Shown in pieces: positions 10,381 to 18,549 of a DNA stretch of 64,000 nt (its first letter is position 1; each line of letters opens with the position of its first letter). The notes beneath the pieces were generated by a model that saw only the letters and a program-made list of their open reading frames with translations, searched no databases and was not told the DNA's origin. The position numbers and the translations under genes were made by a program. The stretch comes from Streptomyces akebiae (lineage in GTDB: Bacteria; Actinomycetota; Actinomycetes; Streptomycetales; Streptomycetaceae): the NCBI RefSeq assembly GCF_019599145.1, contig NZ_CP080647.1, forward strand, positions 7,750,001 through 7,814,000, given 5' to 3'.

Positions 10381-11000
10381 CTACTTGGCCGGGGCCGGCC
10401 ACGTGATGACGAGCGGGAAGATCAGGATCCAGGGCGCGGAGCTGCCGCAGCGGGGGCGGCGTCGTACGGCAGGAGCTTGTTGCGACCCACGCCGGCACCG
10501 GTCGATGCCGTTCCCGCAGATCGACCACGTACCCGAAGACGCAGGGAGCTCGGGAGATCGCCACCCCGTCGAACAGCGGTTGCCCGTTGCCCTGGACGAG
10601 CCACGCATCGGAGCCGTCCACAGGCGCAGCCGACTCCCCCACCCGGCACGGCCTGAAGCCTCCCCGGTGACCACGTCCTGCCCCGCACCTCCCGCCCCGG
10701 ATCGTCCCGCGCGTACGCCACCGTCCGCACCGTGTAGTCGCTCACCCACAGCACCGACTGCGACGCCTCCACCAGCGAAGGCGGCTGTTCGTCCTCGCCC
10801 AGGGCGAGGTACAGGCGGACCCGTGTACCTCCGTCGGAGGGCGCGACCTCGCCCGGTGTGTTGCGCGGCAGGCCGGAGCCCGACCGATGCCGAAGCAGGA
10901 TGTTGAGCGCCACGGGCGTGAGGCCCGCGCGTCGCCCCTCGCGGCGTTCCCGCATGAACTCGGGGTCCTGCTCGTACCGCTTGCCCGCCCGGGCGAACAT
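10381..11000 (-). pseudogene. Decayed, probably frameshifted minus-strand gene
   Basis: The stretch between gltD and the rhomboid gene has protein-like pieces in different minus-strand frames. From an ATG at 11000 one frame reads about 95 plausible residues (including LALGEDEQPPSLVEASQ and VLWVSDYTVRTVAYARDD), then turns into arginine-rich noise. A second frame continues with a plausible segment near 10640-10560 (DAWLVQGNGQPLFDG). A third gives a hydrophobic tail, WILIFPLVITWP, ending at a stop at 10381. At least two frame changes would be needed to join them. No good ribosome site precedes the ATG. I do not recognise the family. It could instead be noncoding sequence with chance frames. Confidence 0.35.
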
Positions 11001-11042
11001 CGTGGTGAGCCGGAGTGTGTTGGGGGTACGCGCGTGCTCCGC

Positions 11043-11972
11043 TCAGCCCGTCATCGCCGCCGCCTTCGCCAGCGCCAGCACCACCAGCAGCGCCAGCACC
11101 CCCACACACGCCCCCGCCTGCACCAGCACCCTGCGCCGGTCCCGAGGCGCGTACGCGAACCCCAGGGCGATCAGGCCGCCGGTGAGGAGGCCGCCGAGGT
11201 GGCCCTGCCAGGACGTCACGACCGCCGAGATGACCAGCCAGATCAGCAGGCCCGCCATGAAGCGGTTGATGCCCGCGGGGTCGGCGCCGAGGCGGCGGGC
11301 CAGCACGTAGTACGCCGTGCAGACGCCGAAGATCGCGCCGGAGGCGCCGACCGTGCTGCTGTCGGGGGCCAGGAGGAGGACCAGGACGGAGCCGCCGAGC
11401 GCGGAGAGGAGGTACAGGCTCAGATAGCGGGCGCGGCCCAGCTGTGCCTCCACCACACGGCCCACGTTCCACAGCGTGACCATGTTCATCACGATGTGGA
11501 GGATGCCGAACGTGCCCTCGGTGGGCGGGATGTGGAGGAAGGCGCCGGTGAGGAGGCGGTACCACTCGCCGTCGATCACGCCTTCGAGGTGGAAGTCGGC
11601 CGGGTAGGCGCTCTGCCAGACGTAGTGCAGACCGTCCGGGCCGGCCAGGCCCCGGCCGAGCATCGCGAAGGCGTCGACGATCGACGGGCGGAGCAGTTCC
11701 GCGACGTACGCCACGACGTTCAGGCCGATCAGGACGTACGTCACCAGCGGGACCGCCGAGATCCGGCCGCCGAAGGCCGTGCGGGCCTGGCGGACGGTTC
11801 TCGCGCCCTCCTTCACGCACTCCGGGCACTGGTGGCCCACGGCCGCGTCGCGCATGCAGTCCGGGCAGATGAACCGCTCGCAGCGGGTGCAGCGGACGTA
11901 CGACTCCACGTTCGGATGGCGGTAGCAGGTGGTGACGGCGGGCTCGGACGACGACGAGGACTCGGGTTCCAC
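11043..11972 (-). CDS. Rhomboid-family intramembrane serine protease with N-terminal zinc ribbon
   Basis: A 309-residue membrane protease that cuts transmembrane helices. The N-terminal cytosolic part carries Cys/His pairs (CYRHP, CTRCERFICPDCM, CPEC) resembling a B-box or zinc ribbon, a common arrangement in actinobacterial rhomboids. The six-helix core contains HIVMNM, GASGAIFG with nucleophile Ser211, and the catalytic His258 in WQGHLGG. The GTG at 11972 is chosen because AAGGAG lies six bases upstream; the much longer frame to 13082 runs through the neighbouring gene. Substrate unknown. Confidence 0.93.
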   Translation of the reverse strand: MEPESSSSSEPAVTTCYRHPNVESYVRCTRCERFICPDCMRDAAVGHQCPECVKEGARTVRQARTAFGGRISAVPLVTYVLIGLNVVAYVAELLRPSIVDAFAMLGRGLAGPDGLHYVWQSAYPADFHLEGVIDGEWYRLLTGAFLHIPPTEGTFGILHIVMNMVTLWNVGRVVEAQLGRARYLSLYLLSALGGSVLVLLLAPDSSTVGASGAIFGVCTAYYVLARRLGADPAGINRFMAGLLIWLVISAVVTSWQGHLGGLLTGGLIALGFAYAPRDRRRVLVQAGACVGVLALLVVLALAKAAAMTG

Positions 11973-12229
11973 GGCCGGCTCCTTGTGGGTGCGGGGCTGA
12001 TGACGAGCCGGTGAGGACGGCGGCGAACAAAATAGCGAACCAAGTCGGGTGCGCGGGGAGGGGGTGGGGGCCGGAGTGCCCCGGCCTCCGGTTCCCGCAG
12101 ACCCTCGGAGGGCTTCGTGGCGTACGGCGCCGGGTCCGACCCGTCGACCGGCTGCGCGGCCGGCCGGCCCGCGCCATGTTCGGGCCCGCGACGCGGATCC
12201 CGCAACCCGGGTCGAGGAGTACCGCGAGA

Positions 12230-13210
12230 TCACCGGCGGCGGCCACCACCACTGAGGACCACTTCCCGGCACTGCGCGGGACTGCCCCACGCGCTCCGCA
12301 GCGCACGCGCCTTGGTCAGCCAGAGCGACAGGTCGTACTCCGCCGTGTAACCGATCGCGCCGTGCAGCTGCAGCGCCGTGCGCGCTGTCGTGTACGCCGC
12401 CTCGCACGCCGTCACCTTGGCCGCCGCCGCGTCCGCCGGGTCCAGGGTGACCGCCGCCCCGAACACCAGCGGACGCGCGAACTCCAGGGCCACCTTGGCG
12501 TCCGCCAGCCGGTGCTTCACCGTCTGGAACGACCCGACGGGCACACCGAACTGCGTGCGCTGCTTCACGTACGCCACCGTCCTGTCCAGGAGGGCCAGAC
12601 CCACGCCGAGGGCCTGCGCGGCGACCGCGAGCCGCGCCGGGACGAGGGCGTGGGCGAGCAGGGACGGGTCGGCGGCGAGGAGGTCGCCGCCGGGGGAGAG
12701 CCGGGTCAGACGGCGGGCCGGGTCCAGGGACGGGCGCACGGGGCCGTGGCCGGGGGCGAGGCGGAGTTCGCCCGTCTCCGGGGCGAGGGTCAGGCGGGTC
12801 GCCGCCGCGTCCCCGTCCAGCGCGTACGAACTCGGCGAAGGCGCCACCGTCGCCATCGTCTCGCCCGACACCAGCGCCGGGAGCAGGCGCTCGGCCGGGC
12901 CCGGGTCGTCCAGGCCGGCCAGGAGGACCGTCGCCGTCACCGTCTCCACGAGCGGGCCCGGGACCGCGTGCCGACCCAACTCCACGAAGGAGAGCGCCAG
13001 TTCGACGGGGAGCGGACCGACCCCGTCGTACTTCTCCGGCGCCGCCAGCGCGAAGACGCCCGCTTCCGCGAGACGCGCCCACACCGCACGCCCTGCCTCG
13101 TGCTCCCCGCGCCCCCAGGCCCGTACGACGGCGGGTGTCCCGGCGGCCGTCAGCATGGCGTCCAGCGACTCGGCGAACGCCCGCTGCTCGGTGTCCAGGA
13201 GGAAACGCAT
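12230..13210 (-). CDS. Acyl-CoA dehydrogenase, short partner subunit
   Basis: A 326-residue acyl-CoA dehydrogenase-fold protein, shorter than the ~380 of canonical enzymes. The C-terminal FAD-domain motifs are recognisable (RTQFGVPVGSFQTVKHRLAD, LQLHGAIGYTAEYDLSLW). The middle beta-domain is diverged, and no YEGT-type catalytic loop follows. In actinobacterial steroid clusters such subunits pair with a second subunit to form alpha2beta2 FadE heterotetramers, and the gene just upstream on the same strand encodes the likely partner. Placement beside ipdF/kstR2/fadA6 homologues suggests work on a steroid-derived CoA thioester. Its start codon lies within the tandem array described separately. 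Confidence 0.85.
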   Translation of the reverse strand: MRFLLDTEQRAFAESLDAMLTAAGTPAVVRAWGRGEHEAGRAVWARLAEAGVFALAAPEKYDGVGPLPVELALSFVELGRHAVPGPLVETVTATVLLAGLDDPGPAERLLPALVSGETMATVAPSPSSYALDGDAAATRLTLAPETGELRLAPGHGPVRPSLDPARRLTRLSPGGDLLAADPSLLAHALVPARLAVAAQALGVGLALLDRTVAYVKQRTQFGVPVGSFQTVKHRLADAKVALEFARPLVFGAAVTLDPADAAAAKVTACEAAYTTARTALQLHGAIGYTAEYDLSLWLTKARALRSAWGSPAQCREVVLSGGGRRR

Positions 13211-13420
13211 CGGTGGCGGCCCTTCAGGCGAGGGCCACGCGTCGGCGGAGGCCCTTGAGGTCGAGGCCGCGCGTCGGGGCGGCCTTTCGGACGGAGGCCG
13301 CGCGTCGGTGGCGGCTCTTTCGAGTGCGGGTCGCGCATCAGCGGTACTCCTTCAGGAGGGCTCGCATCAGCGGTCTTCACAGGAGGGGCCGCGCATCAGC
13401 GGCGGCCCTTCGGCAGGCCG
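13206..13420 (-). repeat. Seven-unit degenerate tandem repeat between two acyl-CoA dehydrogenase genes
   Basis: Seven consecutive units of 29-33 bp begin at 13206, 13238, 13270, 13301, 13334, 13363 and 13392. Each starts cgc(a/g)tc(g/a)g on the plus strand and continues with a ggcggccctt-like segment. The first unit contains the start codon of the downstream gene and the last contains the stop codon of the upstream gene. The 185-bp spacer therefore seems to have grown by duplicating a junction of stop, ribosome-site-like GAAGGGCC and ATG. Confidence 0.8.
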
Positions 13421-14535
13421 AGGAGGCGCTCGGCGATGATGTCGCGCTGGATCTCGTTGGTGCCGGCGTAGATCGGGCCGGCGAGGGAGAAGACGTACCC
13501 CTCGGACCAGTCGGTGTCCGCCGACTCGCCCTCCTCGCCGAGCAGGTCCAGCGCCGTCTCGTGCAGGGCGATGTCGTACTCGGACCAGAAGACCTTGTTC
13601 AGGCTGGCCTCGGGTCCGATCGGCGTGCCCTCCAGGAAGCGGGAGGCGGCCGCGTGGGTGAACAGCTCGTAGGCGCGGGCGCCGATCAACGCGTCGGCCA
13701 CCGCGTCGCGGGCGGACGCCGGGCTTCCCCGGTCGTGCCAGAGGTCGAGCAGGCGGTGCGCGGAGGCCAGGAAGCGGCCCGGGGACCGGAGCGTCAGCCC
13801 CCGTTCGTTGCCGGCGGTGGACATCGCGATGCGCCAGCCCTGCCCGGGCTCGCCGATGACGTCCTCGTCCGGCACGAACACGTCGTCGAGGAAGAGCTCG
13901 GCGAACGCGGGCCTGCCGTCGAGGCGGCCGATCGGGCGGACCGTCACCCCGGGGGCGCGCAGGTCGAACATGAGGTACGTCAGCCCCTGGTGGGGCCGGG
14001 CGGTCCCGGGCTCACTGCGGAACAGGCCGAACGCCCGGTCCGCGAACGCCGCCCGCGACGACCAGGTCTTCTGCCCGCTGAGCAGCCAGCCCCCGTCCGT
14101 GCGCACGGCCCTGGAGGTGAGCGAGGCCAGGTCGGACCCGGCCCCGGGCTCCGACCAGGCCTGGGCCCACACCACCTCGCCGGAGGCCATCGGCGGCAGG
14201 ACGCGAGCCCGCTGCTCCTCCGTGCCGTGGTCGAAGAGGGTCGGGGCGAGGAGGTTGACGCCGTTCTGGCCGACCCGGCCCGGGGCGCCCGCCGCGTAGT
14301 ACTCCTCCTCGAAGAGCAGCCAGCGGAGCAGGCCCGCGTCGCGGCCGCCGTACGCGGCCGGCCAGTTCACCACCGACCAGCGGTCGGCGGCCAGTTCGGC
14401 CTCCCAGGCGCGGTGGGCGGCGAAGCCCTCCTCGGTCTCCAGGGAGGGGAGCGGCTCCGCGGGGACATGGGCGCGCAGCCAGGCGCGGGCCTCGGCGCGG
14501 AAGGCCTCGTCGGCGGGGGATCGGGCGAGGTCCAT
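13396..14535 (-). CDS. Acyl-CoA dehydrogenase, FadE30/FadE33-like
   Basis: A 379-residue flavoprotein with full acyl-CoA dehydrogenase architecture. Motifs are AQAWSEPGAGSDLASL (FAD/substrate contact), KTWSSRAAFAD, the ERG of the helical domain, and the end IYAGTNEIQRDIIAERLLGLP. The position of the medium-chain enzyme's catalytic Glu (YEGT) is Ala here (YAGT), as in subclasses that use another base or a partner subunit. It probably oxidises a steroid side-chain or ring CoA ester together with the 12230-13210 product (inference from context). The ATG at 14535 follows AAGGAG; the in-frame ATG at 14559 lies in the operator region. Divergent from the ipdF-like SDR. Confidence 0.88.
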   Translation of the reverse strand: MDLARSPADEAFRAEARAWLRAHVPAEPLPSLETEEGFAAHRAWEAELAADRWSVVNWPAAYGGRDAGLLRWLLFEEEYYAAGAPGRVGQNGVNLLAPTLFDHGTEEQRARVLPPMASGEVVWAQAWSEPGAGSDLASLTSRAVRTDGGWLLSGQKTWSSRAAFADRAFGLFRSEPGTARPHQGLTYLMFDLRAPGVTVRPIGRLDGRPAFAELFLDDVFVPDEDVIGEPGQGWRIAMSTAGNERGLTLRSPGRFLASAHRLLDLWHDRGSPASARDAVADALIGARAYELFTHAAASRFLEGTPIGPEASLNKVFWSEYDIALHETALDLLGEEGESADTDWSEGYVFSLAGPIYAGTNEIQRDIIAERLLGLPKGRR

Positions 14536-14552
14536 GGAGCGCTGCTCCTTCC

Positions 14553-14568
14553 CTAACAAGTGTTTGGT
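14553..14568. promoter_or_regulatory. Candidate KstR2-type operator, copy 1
   Basis: CTAACAAGTGTTTGGT lies between the divergent acyl-CoA dehydrogenase and SDR genes, 17 bp from each start. Its inner 14 bases match the mycobacterial KstR2 box AnCAAGnnCTTGnT except for one base. A second sequence with the same CTAACnnnTGTTTGGT frame occurs at the other divergent promoter of the block (21187-21202). A KstR2-like TetR gene lies 0.8 kb away. Confidence 0.6.
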
Positions 14569-14584
14569 AGGTTAGCGTGCCCGC

Positions 14585-15373
14585 ATGAGGAACGTCGACC
14601 CTCCGACGTACGTCCCCGGCCATGGCCTGCTCGCCGGACGCACCGCCGTGATCACCGCGGCGGCCGGCGCGGGCATCGGCGGGGCCACCGCGCGACGCTT
14701 CCTGGAGGAGGGCGCGCGCGTACTGATCAGCGACGCGCACGCACGCCGACTGGGGGAGCACGAGAGTCGGCTGGCCGACGAGTTCGGCGCCGACTCCGTC
14801 GCCGCGCTGCCGTGCGACGTGACCGACGAGGACCAGGTCCGGGCCCTGTTCGAGACGGGTGTCCGACTGCACGGACGACTCGACGTCGTCGTCAACAACG
14901 CGGGCCTCGGCGGCACCTGCGACCTCGTCGACATGACCGACGAGCAGTGGTCCAAGGTGCTCGACGTGACACTGAACGGCACGTTCCGCTGCACCCGGCA
15001 CGCACTGAGACTGATGCGGGACGCCGGTGGCGGCGTGATCGTCAACAACGCCTCCGTCGTCGGCTGGCGCGCCCAGGCAGGCCAGGCGCACTACGCCGCC
15101 GCGAAAGCGGGCGTCATGGCCCTGACCAGGTGCGCGGCGATCGAGGCGGCCGCGTACGGGGTCCGCGTCAACGCCGTGTCGCCGAGCCTCGCCATGCACC
15201 CGCACCTGGCGAAGGTCACCACCCCGGAACTGCTGGAGGAACTGACCGCGCGCGAGGCCCTCGGGCGGTACGCCGAACCCTGGGAGGTGGCCAACGTGAT
15301 CGTCTTCCTCGCGTCCGGCTACTCCTCCTACCTGACGGGTGAGATCGTCTCCGTCAGCAACCAGCATCCCTGA
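14585..15373 (+). CDS. ipdF: Short-chain dehydrogenase, IpdF-like
   Basis: A 262-residue classical SDR. The cofactor motif is TAAAGAGIGGATARRF (about residues 23-38), followed by NNAGLGG, catalytic NNASVV, and the YAAAK of the Tyr-Lys pair (about residue 170). In mycobacteria IpdF oxidises the 5-hydroxyl of a HIP-derived CoA ester during breakdown of steroid rings C and D; the assignment here rests on similarity plus the flanking kstR2, fadA6, ipdC, ipdAB and echA20 homologues. The ATG follows the operator by 17 bp, so the transcript leader is short. kstR2 begins 14 bp downstream. Confidence 0.8.
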   Translation: MRNVDPPTYVPGHGLLAGRTAVITAAAGAGIGGATARRFLEEGARVLISDAHARRLGEHESRLADEFGADSVAALPCDVTDEDQVRALFETGVRLHGRLDVVVNNAGLGGTCDLVDMTDEQWSKVLDVTLNGTFRCTRHALRLMRDAGGGVIVNNASVVGWRAQAGQAHYAAAKAGVMALTRCAAIEAAAYGVRVNAVSPSLAMHPHLAKVTTPELLEELTAREALGRYAEPWEVANVIVFLASGYSSYLTGEIVSVSNQHP

Positions 15374-15387
15374 GGACGAGGAACAGC

Positions 15388-16035
15388 GTGCCGACCAAGA
15401 AGAAGCCCCCGACGACCGCCGGCGACAAGCCCTCCGCCGCGCCCGCCCGCCGCCGGGAACTCCTCGACCGGGCCGCCACGGTCTTCGCCGACCTGGGCTA
15501 CAACGCCACCACCGTCCGCAGGATCGCGGACGACGTCGGCATGCTCGCGGGCAGCCTCTACTACTACTTCGAGTCCAAGGACGCGATGCTGGAGGAGATC
15601 CTGCGGACCTTCCTCGACGAACTCTGGGAGGGCTACGACGCCGTCCTGGACGCCGAGCTGCGCCCCCGGGAGACCTTCGAGGCGCTGGTCGTCGAGTCGT
15701 TCCGCGCCATCGACCGGCACCGCGCCGCCGTCGCGATCTACCAGAACGAGGCCAAGAAGCTGGTCGCGCAGGACCGGTTCCTGTTCCTCGAAGCGTCGCA
15801 GCGCAAGTTCGAGAAGGCATGGCTGGCCACGCTGGAACGTGGCGTGGCCGCCGAGGAGTTCCGGGCCGACCTCGACACCAGGCTCACCTACCGGTTCGTG
15901 CGCGACACGGTGTGGGTCGCCGCTTCCTGGTACCGGCCCGGCGGACAACTCGGCCCGGAGGAGATCGCGCGGCAGTACCTGTCGATGGTCCTCGACGGGA
16001 TCGCCGCCGCACCTGCGGAGCCCACGGAGCACTAG
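15388..16035 (+). CDS. kstR2: TetR-family repressor, KstR2-like
   Basis: A 215-residue regulator. The N-terminal helix-turn-helix is clear (LLDRAATVFADLGYNATTV then RRIADDVGMLAGSLYYYF, about residues 25-60). The ligand domain keeps KstR2-like features: SFRAIDRHRAAVAIYQNEAK, FRADLDTRLTYRFVRDT, and WYRPGG near the end. Mycobacterial KstR2 represses the ring C/D genes until HIP-CoA binds. The GTG at 15388 is preceded by ACGAGGAAC. It is co-transcribed with the ipdF-like SDR and the fadA6-like thiolase, so it would control its own operon. Targets are probably the two operator copies at 14553 and 21187. Confidence 0.82.
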   Translation: MPTKKKPPTTAGDKPSAAPARRRELLDRAATVFADLGYNATTVRRIADDVGMLAGSLYYYFESKDAMLEEILRTFLDELWEGYDAVLDAELRPRETFEALVVESFRAIDRHRAAVAIYQNEAKKLVAQDRFLFLEASQRKFEKAWLATLERGVAAEEFRADLDTRLTYRFVRDTVWVAASWYRPGGQLGPEEIARQYLSMVLDGIAAAPAEPTEH

Positions 16036-16076
16036 AGCTCATTCGGTGAACAACCTCTGACGTCAAGGGAGTCGCC

Positions 16077-17234
16077 ATGGCCGAGGCCTACATCGTCGAA
16101 GCGGTCCGGACGCCCGTGGGGAGGCGCGGGGGAGGGCTCGGCCAGGTCCATCCGGCCGACCTCGGCGCACACGCCCTCAAGGCGCTCGTCGCACGCGCCG
16201 GGGTGGACCCGGCCGCCGTGGAGGACGTCGTCTTCGGCTGTCTGGACACCGTCGGCCCGCAGGCCGGCGACATCGCCCGGACCAGCTGGCTGGCCGCCGG
16301 GCTGCCCGAGGAGGTACCGGGCACGACCGTCGACCGGCAGTGCGGCTCCTCGCAGCAGGCCGTGCACTTCGCCGCGCAGGCGGTGCTCTCCGGCACCCAG
16401 GACCTGGTGGTCGCGGGCGGCGTCCAGAACATGACGATGATCCCCATCGCCTTCGCCTCCCGCCAGGCCGCCGTCCCCCTCGGACTCACGGACGGTCCCT
16501 TCGCGGGCAGCGAGGGCTGGCGGGCCCGCTACGGCGACCGGCCGGTGAACCAGTTCGCCGGCGCCGAGATGATCGCCGCGAAGTGGGGCATCAGCCGGCG
16601 CGACCAGGAGGAGTACGCGCTGCGTTCCCATCGGCGGGCGGTACGGGCCGTCGACGAGGGCCGCTTCGCGCGGGAGACCGAGCCGTACGGTGACGTGACC
16701 GTCGACGAGGGGCCACGCCGCGACACCTCGCTGGAGAAGATGGCCGCGCTGAAGCCGGTCATCGACGGCGGCACCGTCACCGCCGCCTGCTCCTCCCAGG
16801 TCTCCGACGGCGCCGCGGCGCTGCTGCTCGCCTCCGAACGCGCCGTACGCGAGCACGGGCTGACCCCGCGCGCCCGCGTGCACCACCTCTCCGTACGCGG
16901 TGAGGACCCCATACGGATGCTCACCGCGCCGATACCGGCGACGGCGTACGCCCTGAAGAAGTCCGGCCTCACCCTCGACGCGATCGACCTCGTCGAGATC
17001 AACGAGGCCTTCGCGCCGGTCGTCCTGGCGTGGCTGAAGGAGACGGGCGCCGACCCGGAGAAGGTCAACGTCAACGGCGGCGCGATCGCCCTGGGCCACC
17101 CCCTGGGCGCGACCGGCGCCAAGCTGATGACGACCCTCCTGCACGAACTGGAGCGCACGGGCGGCCGCTACGGCCTCCAGACGATGTGCGAGGGCGGCGG
17201 ACAGGCGAACGTGACGATCATCGAGAGGCTCTGA
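16077..17234 (+). CDS. fadA6: Acetyl-CoA acetyltransferase (thiolase), FadA6-like
   Basis: A 385-residue degradative thiolase. The nucleophile is the Cys of DRQCGSSQQA (about residue 92), the His lies in NEAF/GGAIALGHPLGATGAK (about 340), and the second Cys in MCEGGGQANV near the C terminus. All three catalytic signatures are intact and length is typical. In mycobacteria FadA6 performs the thiolytic step after ring C opening. It lies 41 bp after kstR2 on the same strand and is the last gene of that operon; a hairpin region separates it from the convergent ipdC. Confidence 0.87.
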   Translation: MAEAYIVEAVRTPVGRRGGGLGQVHPADLGAHALKALVARAGVDPAAVEDVVFGCLDTVGPQAGDIARTSWLAAGLPEEVPGTTVDRQCGSSQQAVHFAAQAVLSGTQDLVVAGGVQNMTMIPIAFASRQAAVPLGLTDGPFAGSEGWRARYGDRPVNQFAGAEMIAAKWGISRRDQEEYALRSHRRAVRAVDEGRFARETEPYGDVTVDEGPRRDTSLEKMAALKPVIDGGTVTAACSSQVSDGAAALLLASERAVREHGLTPRARVHHLSVRGEDPIRMLTAPIPATAYALKKSGLTLDAIDLVEINEAFAPVVLAWLKETGADPEKVNVNGGAIALGHPLGATGAKLMTTLLHELERTGGRYGLQTMCEGGGQANVTIIERL

Positions 17235-17370
17235 CGGCACGGGTCGCCTTACGGCGGGTCTGTGACGGTCGCGCGGTGTGGGCGGTGTGGGTGGTGTGGG
17301 TGGTGTCTGGTGCGGTGGTCGGGCGTCCGGCGTCGTGTCCCATGAGGGTTGCCGCGCGTCGGGTCCATGA

Positions 17371-17390
17371 GGCCCGCCGTACGGCGGGCC
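17371..17390. terminator. Perfect 20-bp palindrome between convergent fadA6 and ipdC
   Basis: The sequence ggcccgccgtacggcgggcc is its own reverse complement. It lies in the 268-bp gap between the convergent thiolase and ipdC genes. With the second hairpin 26 bp further on, it probably ends transcription from both sides. Confidence 0.55.
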
Positions 17391-17415
17391 CGTGGTGGTG
17401 GCCGGGTGCCGGGCG

Positions 17416-17457
17416 GCGCGTCCGTGGCGGCTGTCGGGGCAGAGGCCACGGACGCGC
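17416..17457. terminator. 13-bp stem hairpin, bidirectional terminator
   Basis: Arms gcgcgtccgtggc (17416-17428) and gccacggacgcgc (17445-17457) pair perfectly around a 16-base loop, 46 bp past the ipdC stop and in the same convergent gap. It is symmetric enough to act for both operons. Confidence 0.7.
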
Positions 17458-17502
17458 TGTGGCGGCGGCGGGCCGCAGGTGCCGGGCGGTGGCCGTCGCG
17501 TG

Positions 17503-18549
17503 TCAGGCGCCGCCGAGACGCTGCCGAACCTCGTCCGCCTCCCGCATGATCCGCTCCACCAGCTCCGCACAGGACGGCAGGTCGTCGATCACCCCGGCGA
17601 CCTGTCCGGCCGCCATCACCCCCAGGTCCGTACGGCCGTCCACCATCGCGGACCTGAGCAGCATGGGCGTGTTGGCGGCGAGCAGGACCTGGCTCCACGC
17701 GAGGTCCTTGCCGTGCCGCAGCGCGAGGCCGTCGCGGACCATGCCGCGCCAGGTGAGCCCCGAGAGCCGCCGGAAGCCCGCCGCGTGCCGTACGGCACGC
17801 ACCAGGGCGCGCGCACGGCCGGACGCCTCCAACGCGCTCACGAACTCCGTGCGCAGCATGCGGTGCGGCAGCCCGTCCACGGCCCGCGTGACCGTGACGT
17901 CCTTGACGGTCGCCGCCAGATAGCGGGCCTTCACCGCGTCCGGAACCGTCGAGTCCGAAGTGAGCAGGAACCGGGTGCCCATCGCCACCCCGGCCGCCCC
18001 GAACGCCAGCGCGGCCACCAGACCACGCCCGTCGTGGAAGCCACCGGCGGCGACGACGGGAATGCCGACGGCGTCCACGACCTGCGGCAGCAGCACGGTC
18101 GTCGACACCTCCCCGGTGTGTCCGCCGCCCTCGCCGCCCTGCACGACCACCGCGTCCGCGCCCCACGCCGCCACCTTCTCGGCGTGCCGCCGGGCGCCCA
18201 CGGACGGGATCACGACCACGCCCGCGTCCTTGAGCTCGGCGATCAGCTCCCTGGACGGCGCGAGCGCGAACGACGCCACCCTGACGCCCTCCTCCACGAT
18301 GATCCGCACCCGCTCCCGCGCGTCGCCCGCGTCGGCCCGCAGATTCACCCCGAACGGCGCGTCCGTGCGGGACCGCACCTCCCGTACGGCGTCCCGGAGC
18401 CGCGCGGGCGTCATCGTCGCGGAGGCCAGGACGCCGAGCGCCCCGGCGTTCGCCGTGGCGGAGACCAGCCGGGGACCGGCCACCCAGCCCATACCGGTCT
18501 GCACGATCGGATGGCGGACGCCGACGAGCCGGGTGAGCGCCGTCTCCAT
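17503..18549 (-). CDS. ipdC: FMN-dependent nitronate monooxygenase/enoyl reductase family protein, IpdC-like
   Basis: A 348-residue TIM-barrel flavoprotein of the nitronate monooxygenase/2-nitropropane dioxygenase superfamily. Motifs are PIVQTGMGWVAGPRL at the N terminus, FGVNLR, QGGEGGGHTGE (about residue 138, phosphate loop), VVAAGGFHDGRGL, and GAAGVAMGTRFL. The mycobacterial orthologue IpdC acts with IpdF on HIP-derived CoA esters, apparently adding a double bond. Its ATG shares one base with the ipdB stop (TGATG), so it is the last gene of the echA20-ipdA-ipdB-ipdC operon. Biochemical role here is inferred from synteny. Confidence 0.82.
   Translation of the reverse strand: METALTRLVGVRHPIVQTGMGWVAGPRLVSATANAGALGVLASATMTPARLRDAVREVRSRTDAPFGVNLRADAGDARERVRIIVEEGVRVASFALAPSRELIAELKDAGVVVIPSVGARRHAEKVAAWGADAVVVQGGEGGGHTGEVSTTVLLPQVVDAVGIPVVAAGGFHDGRGLVAALAFGAAGVAMGTRFLLTSDSTVPDAVKARYLAATVKDVTVTRAVDGLPHRMLRTEFVSALEASGRARALVRAVRHAAGFRRLSGLTWRGMVRDGLALRHGKDLAWSQVLLAANTPMLLRSAMVDGRTDLGVMAAGQVAGVIDDLPSCAELVERIMREADEVRQRLGGA

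Noticed and set aside
13206..13420. CRISPR array
   Set aside because: The repeats abut directly with no unique spacers and are degenerate; no cas gene is nearby.
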